Source: CAZTDU01 sp050248795
GTDB taxonomy: Bacteria > Pseudomonadota > Gammaproteobacteria > Burkholderiales > SG8-39
Assembly: GCA_050248795.1 (NCBI GenBank)
Contig: JBFWRS010000001.1
Span: 62,001-126,000, forward strand
Direction: 5' to 3'
Length of the DNA stretch: 64,000 bases
The notes under the pieces are model-generated. The model did no database searches. It had not been told where the DNA came from and worked only from the letters and a program-made list of their open reading frames with translations. This document shows, one piece after another, positions 33,132 to 40,603 of this stretch. Position numbers and translations under genes: made by a program. Position 1 is the stretch's first letter, and each line of letters starts with the position of its first letter.

Positions 33132-35935
33132 GTGCGCGCCACTTTCACAGCGTGCGTCCGGCCTCGATAGGCCAGGGCAAGCTCCACGCGCTCCCATCCC
33201 GACGGGAGCCGCTCTGCCGCGTGCGCATCGAGCTGCGGGCCCGCCTCGGTGAAGCGCACGCCGAGAAAACCGAAGATGAGCGCTTGCCACGTCCCGCCCA
33301 TGGTGGCCGGGTGCACACCGAGCATGCTGTTATCCATTGCGTTGGAGAGGTCGAGCCATAGGCTCTGCTTCCAGTAGCGCTCGGCGTCTTCGCGCAGCCC
33401 TATGCGGGCGGCGATGGCTGCGTGGACGCAGGGCGACAGGCTGCTCCCGTGATCGGTAAGCGGCTCGTAATAGCGGTAGTTTGCCGCCACCACCTCGTCG
33501 GAGAACGCCTCGGGAAAGAGCAGCGGCAGCATCAGCACGTCGGCCTGCTTGAGGAGCTTCAGGCGGTTGATTTTCTCCCAATCGAACAGCCGGCCGACCG
33601 GCGCCCTGAAGCGCTCTTCCTTCGGCAGCGGATAATCGCCCAGCGCGAAGAAACCCTCGAACTGCTCGATCACGCCGTCGGCGCCGGGCGCCGGGCAGTA
33701 CAGCGAGCGCGCCAAGGCGCCCCATTCCTCTCCTTCCGCCGCATTTTTCTTCAGATGCTCGGCAAGCCAGGCTGCCCGCTCGAGGTTATGGCGCGCCATC
33801 CAGTTGGTGTACGCGTTGTCGTTGACCCCATGGTGATACTCGTCGGGGCCGACGACGCCGCGGATGTGGTGATGCCGCTCGCCGCGCGTCGCGCGGCTTG
33901 CCCAGAAGCGCGCCGTCTCGAACAGCAGCTCGGCGCCGGGGCCGGCGAGGAACGCCTCGTCATGCGTCGCCTCCCAGTAGCGCCAGACTCCGTAGGCGAT
34001 GTCCGCGGTGACGTGCACCTGCTGGCTGCCCGTGAAGATGGGGATTTCCTTGCCCGAGCTCTTCAGCAGGATCTTGGTGGGCGTCACGTCGTCTCCCGTC
34101 ACGGTGGATTCCCAGGCGAAGCAGGCGCCGCGATAGCCGAGCGAGCGCGCGCGCCGGCGGGCACCCTCCAGCGTGTGGTGGCGGTACAGAAGAAGGTTGC
34201 GAGCCTGGCGGGGCTCGAGATGCAGGTAGACGGGCAGCATGAAGATCTCCGCGTCCCAGAAGACATGGCCCTCGTAGGCGCGGCCGCTCAGCGTACGTGC
34301 GCCGATGGAAGCTCGCGGGTCATTACCGGCCGCGATCCTCAGGTGGTAGCTGCCGAAGCGCAGCGCCTGCTCGACGGACGCGCGCCCTGGCACACGGATG
34401 TCCGCCCGGGTCCAGAAGTCGGCCCACTTCTCGGAATGCGCCGCAAACAGCGCCTCGAAATCTTCCCAGCGCAAGGCCTGAAGATGGGCGAGCGCCGCCC
34501 CGCGGGGGTCCGGGCCGTCGCGGCTTGTGAACACCGAGACCATGCGGCGCAGGACGAGCGGCTCGCGCAACTCGCGGCTGGCGATGCAGATCTCGATGCC
34601 GGAGGCGCGGGTGGCATAGCGAACCAGCTCGAGCTCCGGCGTTTTTAGATGCTCAATCGTCTCGACGTGCGGATGGCGCGCGGGCTGGGGCTCTTCCAGC
34701 GTGGCTGCGAGGTCGATCGCGGCCCAATGGTTTTCGGGCGTCGCAATCGCCTCCTGTACGAGCAGGTGCTCGTCGGCGAGCGACGCGCAACGGCGTGTTC
34801 GGATCGCCGTGCGCCGTCCACTCGGCGTCTCATAGACCGCTTCGATGTGCAGCAGCCCTCCGCGCAGATCGAGCGTGCGGCGCAGCTCCCGCCCATAGGC
34901 ACCGGCGAAGTCGAGCGGCTCCCCCGCCACCGAGGCGCTCATTCGGAACGGAAACGGCAGCGGCACCAGCTCGGCATACGGGTCGCTGCGCTCGGGTGCG
35001 AGGAACTCGAGCTCGGAGTAAGGCAGGTCGTCACGCTTGCGGTCGTAGACGCCGGCAATGAAGAGATCGCATTGCGAGCCCGGCAGCGGCGTGTCGAGCG
35101 CGCCGCGCGCGCCGAGGTAGCCGTTACCCACGGTGAACAGGCTCTCCATCGTGCGCTCGCGCGCGCGGTCGAAACCTTCCTGTTCTACCTGCCAGGCGAT
35201 TTCCTCCCGGCGCGCGCGCCACGCCGCTTCCAGCCGATCGGGATCCAGCCCGGCGAGATCCTGCACCACGACGTCTGCACCCGCGCGCTCGAGCGCCTCG
35301 CGGTTGCCGCCGCGGTCGACCCCCACCACCAGGCCGAAGCCGCCGCGCCGGCCGGCCTGCACGCCCGCGACGGCATCCTCGAGGACGGCCGCGCGCCCCG
35401 GGGCCACGCCGAGCGCCTCGGCCGAGCGCAGGAACATGTCGGGATCGGGCTTGCCTTTGAGCCCTTGCTCCTCCAGATCCATGCCGTCGAGCCGCGCATC
35501 GAATAGCGATTCGATGCCGGCCGATTGCAGGATCTCGCGGCCGTGGCGGCTGGAAGTCACCACGGCGGTCTTCACGCCCCGCACGCGCAGCGCCTCGATC
35601 AGGGCAATGCTCGAGGCGAAGAGTTCCACGCCCTGCGCCTGGAGGCGCCGCTCGAAGAGGGCGTTCTTGCGGCTTGCGAGCGCCTCTTCGTCCGCCTCCG
35701 AAAACGCAACCCGGCGCGCACGCAGAAAGCTGCGCACCCCTTCGCGCCGCGGCTTGCCGTCCACGTAGGCGCGATAGTCCGAGCGCTCGTCGAACGGCTC
35801 GAACTGCACCCCCTCCCCGGCGCGCTGGCCCAGGAAGTCATCGAAGAGCTCCTTCCACGCCGCGGCATGAAGCCGCGCGGTCCGGGTGACCACGCCGTCC
35901 ATGTCGAAAATGGCGGCGCCGAACGCGCTCTTCAC
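33128..35935 (-). CDS. Fusion of HAD beta-phosphoglucomutase and GH65 disaccharide phosphorylase
   Basis: 935 aa. Residues about 1-245 are a HAD phosphatase/mutase (IFDMDGVVTRTARLHAAAWK, VTSSRHGREIL, KPDPDMFLRSAEALG, VLEDAVAGVQAGRRGGFG). Residues about 265-935 are a GH65 phosphorylase with catalytic acid in VVGPDEYHHGVNDNAYTN (Glu near 695). GH65 splits alpha-glucosides such as trehalose, maltose or kojibiose with phosphate to beta-glucose 1-phosphate; the HAD part would turn this into glucose 6-phosphate, channelled in one protein. The GTG start overlaps the gap stop and the stop overlaps the Usp start. The exact disaccharide is not determined. Confidence 0.92.
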   Translation of the reverse strand: MKSAFGAAIFDMDGVVTRTARLHAAAWKELFDDFLGQRAGEGVQFEPFDERSDYRAYVDGKPRREGVRSFLRARRVAFSEADEEALASRKNALFERRLQAQGVELFASSIALIEALRVRGVKTAVVTSSRHGREILQSAGIESLFDARLDGMDLEEQGLKGKPDPDMFLRSAEALGVAPGRAAVLEDAVAGVQAGRRGGFGLVVGVDRGGNREALERAGADVVVQDLAGLDPDRLEAAWRARREEIAWQVEQEGFDRARERTMESLFTVGNGYLGARGALDTPLPGSQCDLFIAGVYDRKRDDLPYSELEFLAPERSDPYAELVPLPFPFRMSASVAGEPLDFAGAYGRELRRTLDLRGGLLHIEAVYETPSGRRTAIRTRRCASLADEHLLVQEAIATPENHWAAIDLAATLEEPQPARHPHVETIEHLKTPELELVRYATRASGIEICIASRELREPLVLRRMVSVFTSRDGPDPRGAALAHLQALRWEDFEALFAAHSEKWADFWTRADIRVPGRASVEQALRFGSYHLRIAAGNDPRASIGARTLSGRAYEGHVFWDAEIFMLPVYLHLEPRQARNLLLYRHHTLEGARRRARSLGYRGACFAWESTVTGDDVTPTKILLKSSGKEIPIFTGSQQVHVTADIAYGVWRYWEATHDEAFLAGPGAELLFETARFWASRATRGERHHHIRGVVGPDEYHHGVNDNAYTNWMARHNLERAAWLAEHLKKNAAEGEEWGALARSLYCPAPGADGVIEQFEGFFALGDYPLPKEERFRAPVGRLFDWEKINRLKLLKQADVLMLPLLFPEAFSDEVVAANYRYYEPLTDHGSSLSPCVHAAIAARIGLREDAERYWKQSLWLDLSNAMDNSMLGVHPATMGGTWQALIFGFLGVRFTEAGPQLDAHAAERLPSGWERVELALAYRGRTHAVKVART

Positions 35936-36966
35936 CCGTGCAGCGCTCCGATGCCCATGGCGGCATCGGTCTTCGCGATGGATGCCTTGCCTTCGCTCTC
36001 GGCTTTGGTGAGCGCGCGGATCGCATCGATGGTCTCGGGAACCACGATGGCCTGGTTGTCGACCATGTAGCCGTAGAAAAGCTCGCTGCCCTGCACCTTC
36101 AGCATGTCCTCCCACAGGGCGACTTCGTAAAGATCCGCGCGAGGCCGCCCGGCATCGGACATGAGCTCCTTCACGGCATTGAGCGCCGGGAGTCCGTCGG
36201 CATAGCGGATGAGCGCGATGCGGGTGGATGTCCGGAAGGCAGCAAGCACCTCTTCTTTCGAAGCAGGGCGCGTCATCTCGACCGACCAGTAGTGCAGGTG
36301 CGCGAGCGTCTCGGGTACCTTCACCGCCATGGTGACGACGTCGAGCTCCGGATCCACCGTCTGCGCGTCCGGCCCCTGGTGGCTGGGAATCTCGGCTTCC
36401 GGCACCAGTGTATTCATGATGCCGCCCTCGTGGCTCTCCCAGGGATCGGTGGCCCGCCTGAGCAGCGTGCCGCGCGCCTTGCGCAGCAATCCGGCGCGCT
36501 TGAGCGCGGAAAGCGTGCGCACCACCGAAGTGGTGTTGCAGGAGACCACGCGCGTCGAGTCTCGTCCGACGGCGCTTGCATAGTTCGACTCCGCGACGAA
36601 GGAGTGTCCGGTCACCGAATGCTTCTCGCCACCTTCGACAATGAACTGGATGCCACGCTTGCGGTAGGTCTCCACGTTCTTCGCGGCGATCCTCTTCGGC
36701 GTGCAGTCGACGACGACGTCGACCTGGCCGAGCATGTCCTCGAGCGTCCCGGCAACCTTAAGGCCCGCCTTTCGCATCGCCTCAGCGTGTTCCGGTGCCG
36801 CGCCGAAGAGCGGCATCCCGCGCCTCAGCGCCACCTTCGGGCGCCAGTCGGTGACCACATCCACCACCCCGGCAAGCTGCATGTCGTCCTGCTTCGCAAC
36901 GGCGTCGGCGACGCGCTTGCCGATCACGCCGTAGCCGTTCACTGCAACGCGGATTGCCTTCCTCAT
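35932..36966 (-). CDS. Archaeal-type (type II) glyceraldehyde-3-phosphate dehydrogenase
   Basis: 344 aa. NAD(P) motif VAVNGYGVIGKRVADAV, catalytic SCNTTSVVRTL, and family blocks RRATDPWESHEGGIMNT, IPSHQGPDAQTV and VTMAVKVPETLAHLHYWSVEM. These match the type II GAPDH of archaea, not the bacterial GapA type. Start MRKAIRVAVNG follows GAAAGGAAG; the in-frame ATG at 36984 does not. Leads the gap-GH65-usp-pfkB operon with overlapping ends. Suggests an archaeal-origin or laterally acquired enzyme in this energy block. Cofactor preference cannot be read from sequence alone. Confidence 0.9.
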   Translation of the reverse strand: MRKAIRVAVNGYGVIGKRVADAVAKQDDMQLAGVVDVVTDWRPKVALRRGMPLFGAAPEHAEAMRKAGLKVAGTLEDMLGQVDVVVDCTPKRIAAKNVETYRKRGIQFIVEGGEKHSVTGHSFVAESNYASAVGRDSTRVVSCNTTSVVRTLSALKRAGLLRKARGTLLRRATDPWESHEGGIMNTLVPEAEIPSHQGPDAQTVDPELDVVTMAVKVPETLAHLHYWSVEMTRPASKEEVLAAFRTSTRIALIRYADGLPALNAVKELMSDAGRPRADLYEVALWEDMLKVQGSELFYGYMVDNQAIVVPETIDAIRALTKAESEGKASIAKTDAAMGIGALHG

Positions 36967-36984
36967 GGTCTTCCTTTCGAGCAT

Positions 36985-37025
36985 TTGATATCGATCAAGG
37001 CACGGCTGCCCGATCGCGGTAGGCT
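36985..37025 (+). promoter_or_regulatory. Perfect FNR/ANR box with -10, pointing to the small Cys-rich ORF
   Basis: TTGATATCGATCAA (36985-36998), an exact consensus palindrome, followed by TAGGCT (37020-37025) at class II spacing. Predicted start is about 37033, giving a 23-nt leader with AGGAAG to the ATG at 37056. It is too close (25 bp) to the gap ATG to act in the same way leftward. Confidence 0.65.
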
Positions 37026-37055
37026 GTAACGAAATCCGACAGGAAGCCGCCGCCG

Positions 37056-37295
37056 ATGTTCAACTCCCCGATCGACTGGTGCCCGGTGTGCGAGCAGTGG
37101 CTCGCCCTCGACGAAGAGTGCCCCGGCGGGCCGGCGAAGAGCGACTGCCCGCTTGCCGCTGCCCGGGCCGCCACTGCGGCGCTGATGCGGCGGCTGAATC
37201 ATCCTGCGAGCCTGCCGTCGCGCAAGTACGCCTCTTCGAATTCGAACACGACCTTCCCGTCCGGCCGGGTCAGCCGCTCGTCCTTTCCGTCGTAG
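37056..37295 (+). CDS. Small Cys-rich, zinc-ribbon-like protein (79 aa)
   Basis: Begins MFNSPIDWCPVCEQWLALDEECPGG with further Cys in KSDCPL; the WCPVC and EEC/DC spacing suggests a small metal-binding knuckle. It has a ribosome site and a well-spaced FNR-type promoter, which supports its being real. The last ~30 residues are read antisense across the 3' end of the PPK2 gene and are Ser/Arg-rich, so the true end may have been lost or altered. No family recognised. Confidence 0.45.
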   Translation: MFNSPIDWCPVCEQWLALDEECPGGPAKSDCPLAAARAATAALMRRLNHPASLPSRKYASSNSNTTFPSGRVSRSSFPS

Positions 37296-37960
37296 TGCAG
37301 CCGGTTCAGGATGTCCCGGATGAGGTTGATGCGTGCCGCCTTCTTGTCGGCGGCGAGCAGGATGTGCCAGGGGGCAAAGGCCGAGTGCGTGCGCTCTAGC
37401 ATCGCATCACGCGCGCGCGTGTAGTCCTTCCAGCGCTTGAGCGCCTTGGCGTCGATCGGGCTGGACTTCCATTGCGTGAGCGGGTCGCGCGCGCGCTCCG
37501 CCAGCCTGCGGCGCTGCTCGTGCTTCGGGATGTCGAGGTAGTACTTGAGCAGCTTCACGCCCGAGCGCACCAGCATCATCTCGAAACTGCCGACGGTTTC
37601 CATGAACTCCTCGTATTCCTTCGGCGTGCAAAAGCCCATCACCTTCTCCACGCCGGCGCGGTTGTACCAGCTGCGGTTGAACAGCACGAACTCCCCGGCC
37701 GCCGGCAGGTGCGGCACGTAGCGCTGGAAGTACCAGCTGCCCCGGTCGCGGTCCGATGGCCGGCCGAGCGCGACCACCCGCGTCTCGCGAGGACTGAGGT
37801 GCGCAATGACGCGCTTGATCGCGCCGTCCTTTCCGGCCGCGTCGCGCCCCTCCAGCACGACCAGGATCTTGTCGCCGCAGCCGATGAAATGCCGCTGCAG
37901 CTTCACCAGCTCGATCTGCAGTCTGCGCAAGTCATGCTTGTAGCGCTGCTTCTTCGTCAT
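37199..37960 (-). CDS. ppk2: Polyphosphate kinase 2 (PPK2)
   Basis: 253 aa, class I single-domain size. Walker A VVLEGRDAAGKDGAIKR (about 33-49), Walker B-type VLFNRSWYNRAGVEKVMGF, lid Arg-rich segment RRRLAERARDPLTQWK, and SAFAPWHILLAADKKAARIN. PPK2 makes ATP or GTP from polyphosphate and ADP or GDP, a way to keep nucleotide pools charged without respiration. Third in a run with the Met-rich and DUF1622 genes. Confidence 0.94.
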   Translation of the reverse strand: MTKKQRYKHDLRRLQIELVKLQRHFIGCGDKILVVLEGRDAAGKDGAIKRVIAHLSPRETRVVALGRPSDRDRGSWYFQRYVPHLPAAGEFVLFNRSWYNRAGVEKVMGFCTPKEYEEFMETVGSFEMMLVRSGVKLLKYYLDIPKHEQRRRLAERARDPLTQWKSSPIDAKALKRWKDYTRARDAMLERTHSAFAPWHILLAADKKAARINLIRDILNRLHYDGKDERLTRPDGKVVFEFEEAYLRDGRLAG

Positions 37961-37976
37961 GGTCTTCGGTGGTGCT

Positions 37977-38327
37977 TCATGCCCGATGTTTCGAGTCCCG
38001 GCTCAGCTCCAGGTTCAGGAAATAAACGATCACGGTGCGGATCACCACGATGCCGCCGAGAGTCCCCAGCGTCTCCCAGGTCGGCACGACGATGGTCTGG
38101 ATGATGTCGCCGGCGAGGAAGAACTCCAGCCCGAGCACCATCTTTTCGCCCATTGCAAGACGGATGGCGCCGAGATCGCCGGGCGCCGTGTGCCCGGCCG
38201 CGGCCCGCCAGGCCCGCCGCGACAGAGCCAGCAGCGCTTCGACGATTCCCCACAGCACCACTATGATCCCGAGCGCCTCGATCCAGGGAATAACGTAACC
38301 GGCCCACTGGACTAGGAGCTCGTGCAT
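37977..38327 (-). CDS. DUF1622 membrane protein
   Basis: 116 aa, three hydrophobic helices (VIPWIEALGIIVVLWGIVEALLAL; FLAGDIIQTIVVPTWETLG; GIVVIRTVIVYFLNLEL). The EFFLAGDIIQTIV block and terminal RTVIVYFLN are the DUF1622 pattern. Function unknown. Between the Met-rich protein and ppk2, with 12-16 bp gaps, so probably co-transcribed. Confidence 0.85.
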   Translation of the reverse strand: MHELLVQWAGYVIPWIEALGIIVVLWGIVEALLALSRRAWRAAAGHTAPGDLGAIRLAMGEKMVLGLEFFLAGDIIQTIVVPTWETLGTLGGIVVIRTVIVYFLNLELSRDSKHRA

Positions 38328-38339
38328 ATCCCGGTCCGA

Positions 38340-38801
38340 TCACTTGCCGGGCGTCTGCTGCCTCATCTGATCGTGCTGCATCATCTGCTCCATCATCATC
38401 TGCATCATGTCCATGCGGTCCTGCATCATCTGCGCGCTTTGCGGGCCGGAGCCGCGCGGCCCGCCCATCGTTCCCCCAGCCATGGCTCCCCCCATGCCGC
38501 CGCCCATCATGCCCATCATTCCGCCGCCCATGCCGCGCATCGTCTGCATGCCTTCCTGCATGCTCTTCATATGCTCGGCCAGGAGCTTTTCGCGTTCCTT
38601 GGGGTCGGTGGTCTGGCGGATCTTCTCCATCTGCGCCTGCATGGTCTTCATGCGCTCCATCATCTGCTGCTGCATCTTGGGATCCGCCTGCATCCCGGGG
38701 CGCGGCTTCGCGGCGGGCTTTTCCGTCTGTGCGGCGCTGACGAGCGGCTGTGCGGCAAGGGCGGCCGCGAGAACTGCAATGGCAATTCGGTTACGTTTCA
38801 T
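38340..38801 (-). CDS. Periplasmic Met-rich protein, possible Cu(I)/Ag(I) binder
   Basis: 153 aa. Signal peptide MKRNRIAIAVLAAALAAQPLVSAA; mature part very Met-rich (MQQQMMERMKTMQAQME, MRGMGGGMMGMMGGGMGG, MMQDRMDMMQMMMEQMMQ), forming an amphipathic helix, a Gly/Met loop and a second helix. Clusters of Met thioethers bind Cu(I) or Ag(I) in the oxidising periplasm. Start 38801 was chosen over 38906 because of the signal peptide. The 104 bp upstream show no box or operator. Confidence 0.8.
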   Translation of the reverse strand: MKRNRIAIAVLAAALAAQPLVSAAQTEKPAAKPRPGMQADPKMQQQMMERMKTMQAQMEKIRQTTDPKEREKLLAEHMKSMQEGMQTMRGMGGGMMGMMGGGMGGAMAGGTMGGPRGSGPQSAQMMQDRMDMMQMMMEQMMQHDQMRQQTPGK

Positions 38802-38905
38802 GGTGTGACTCCGTTCATGTGGCTTCGTCTCAGGGTGCTGCGAGCACGCGGTCGAGACATCCGCGCACCTTATTTGCGAGCTCCCCCAGTCCAAATCTCG
38901 TTTCA

Positions 38906-40603
38906 TCAGCGCAGATACGCCTCGACCGCATAGCGGCGCATCATGCGGTGGCTGTTGAAGAAGGAGGCGTTGCGGGTGATCGCGCCTTTCATGACCGCGG
39001 CCCAGCCGGCGCGGTCGCCGTGATAGAGCGGCAAGACCGTGTGCTCGAGCTTGTCATAAAGCGATGCGGCGTCGCGCGCGTTGTCCGCGTCCGCCTCGCC
39101 GCCTACTGCCCAGCCGGTGATGCCCTCGATCCAGCCCTCGAGCCACCACCCGTCCGGCACGCTGAGGTTCGGGACTCCGTTCAGCGCGGCCTTCATGCCG
39201 CTCGTGCCTGAGGCTTCGAGCGGGCGCAGCGGCAGGTTCAGCCAGACGTCCACGCCCGAGACGATCAGCCGCGCCGACTCCATGTCGTAATCGGGGAGGT
39301 ACACGACCGCCACTTTGCCCTGCAGCTGCTTCGCCCAGCCGTGCAGGCGCTCGATCAATTCCTTGCCGCCTCCGTCGCGCGGATGCGCCTTGCCCGCGAG
39401 CACGATCTGGAACGGCTGGCGCCGCGCGATCGCCTTCAGGCGCTCGAGGTCGGAAAAAAGCAGGTCCGCCCGCTTGTACGGCGTCATGCGCCGCGCAAAG
39501 CCGAGGAGCGGGAGCGCAGGATCGAGCACCTGGCCGCCAGGGCCCCGGACGCGCTCGAGGAGCGCCGCCTTCGCTTCGGCGTGCGCCTTCCTTAGATCCT
39601 CGTCCGGGATGCGATCGGCGCGCACGAGCAGCTCCGGCTCGTGGCACCAGCGCGGCAGGTGCGCGTCGTAGAGGCGGCGGAAGCTGTCGCAGGCCCAGGT
39701 CCACGGATGCACGCCGTTGGTGATCGCATGCACGCGATAGCCCGGGAACATGCGCCGCGACACTTCGGCATGCCGCCGGGCTACGCCGTTCACGTGCTCG
39801 CTGAGATTGAGCGCAAGCCGCGTCATGTTGAGCCGGTCCTCGCCTGCCAGCCTGCGCAGCTGCGTCCCGTCAATGAAGTCGCCAAGCAGCCGCTCGGCAA
39901 GTTCATATGGAAACTGGTCGTGACCCGCCTCGACCGGCGTGTGCGTTGTGAAAACGCAGCGCTGTCGCACCGCGGGCACGTCGTAGTGCAGGCCGGGGTT
40001 GCCGGCCTCCTGCAGCGAGTGCGCGAGACGCCGCAGCAGCTCGAGGGTGAGCAGCGCAGCGTGGCCCTCGTTCAGGTGGTACTTGCGGATTTCCAACCCC
40101 AGCGCGCCCAGCATCCGAACGCCGCCAATACCCAGCACCATCTCCTGCTTGAGGCGGTAAGTCTGGTCACCGCCATAAAGGTAGTGCGTGAGCTCGCGGT
40201 CCTCCGCCTTGTTTTCCGGCAGGTCGGTGTCGAGCAGGATCACCGGCACCGCACCGCCGCGGTGGCCTTCGACGCTGTAAAGCCAGGCGCCCACCCAGAC
40301 TTCGCGCTGCCCGATCTGCAGCGCGACCTTCGCCGGCAGGCGCCGCGCCCACTTCTCCGGCTGCCACGTGTCGGGCCGCTCGAGTTGCCGGCCGTCCACG
40401 ATCTCCTGCCGGAAGTACCCGGCGCGGCTCGCGAGCGTCACGCCGATCATCGGCAGGTCGAGGTCGGCGGCGCTGCGCATGGTGTCGCCGGCGAGCACGC
40501 CGAGGCCTCCGCTGTAGGTGGGAATCTCGCTCTCCAGCGCGATCTCCATCGAGAAATAGGCGATGCGCGGCTCGTGGATGAAGGGCTCGAGCAGAGCGCT
40601 CAC
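38906..40603 (-). CDS. glgP: Alpha-glucan (glycogen) phosphorylase, short form
   Basis: 565 aa. Releases glucose 1-phosphate from glycogen or maltodextrin. Motifs: IAYFSMEIALESEIPTYSGG, AGDTMRSAADLDLPMIGV, FTTHTPVEAGHDQFP, NGVHPWTW and the PLP-lysine block EASGTSGMKAALNGVPNL (Lys near 470). It lacks the large N-terminal domain of E. coli GlgP, as in the short bacterial family. The GTG overlaps the stop of the P-type ATPase (GTGA), an unexpected coupling of metal transport and glycogen use. Feeds the phosphohexomutase at 18435. Confidence 0.93.
   Translation of the reverse strand: MSALLEPFIHEPRIAYFSMEIALESEIPTYSGGLGVLAGDTMRSAADLDLPMIGVTLASRAGYFRQEIVDGRQLERPDTWQPEKWARRLPAKVALQIGQREVWVGAWLYSVEGHRGGAVPVILLDTDLPENKAEDRELTHYLYGGDQTYRLKQEMVLGIGGVRMLGALGLEIRKYHLNEGHAALLTLELLRRLAHSLQEAGNPGLHYDVPAVRQRCVFTTHTPVEAGHDQFPYELAERLLGDFIDGTQLRRLAGEDRLNMTRLALNLSEHVNGVARRHAEVSRRMFPGYRVHAITNGVHPWTWACDSFRRLYDAHLPRWCHEPELLVRADRIPDEDLRKAHAEAKAALLERVRGPGGQVLDPALPLLGFARRMTPYKRADLLFSDLERLKAIARRQPFQIVLAGKAHPRDGGGKELIERLHGWAKQLQGKVAVVYLPDYDMESARLIVSGVDVWLNLPLRPLEASGTSGMKAALNGVPNLSVPDGWWLEGWIEGITGWAVGGEADADNARDAASLYDKLEHTVLPLYHGDRAGWAAVMKGAITRNASFFNSHRMMRRYAVEAYLR

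Noticed and set aside
38340..38700. Short CAT-rich repeats considered as a tandem repeat or CRISPR
   Set aside because: They are Met codons (ATG on the minus strand) in a Met-rich protein, with no spacer structure.
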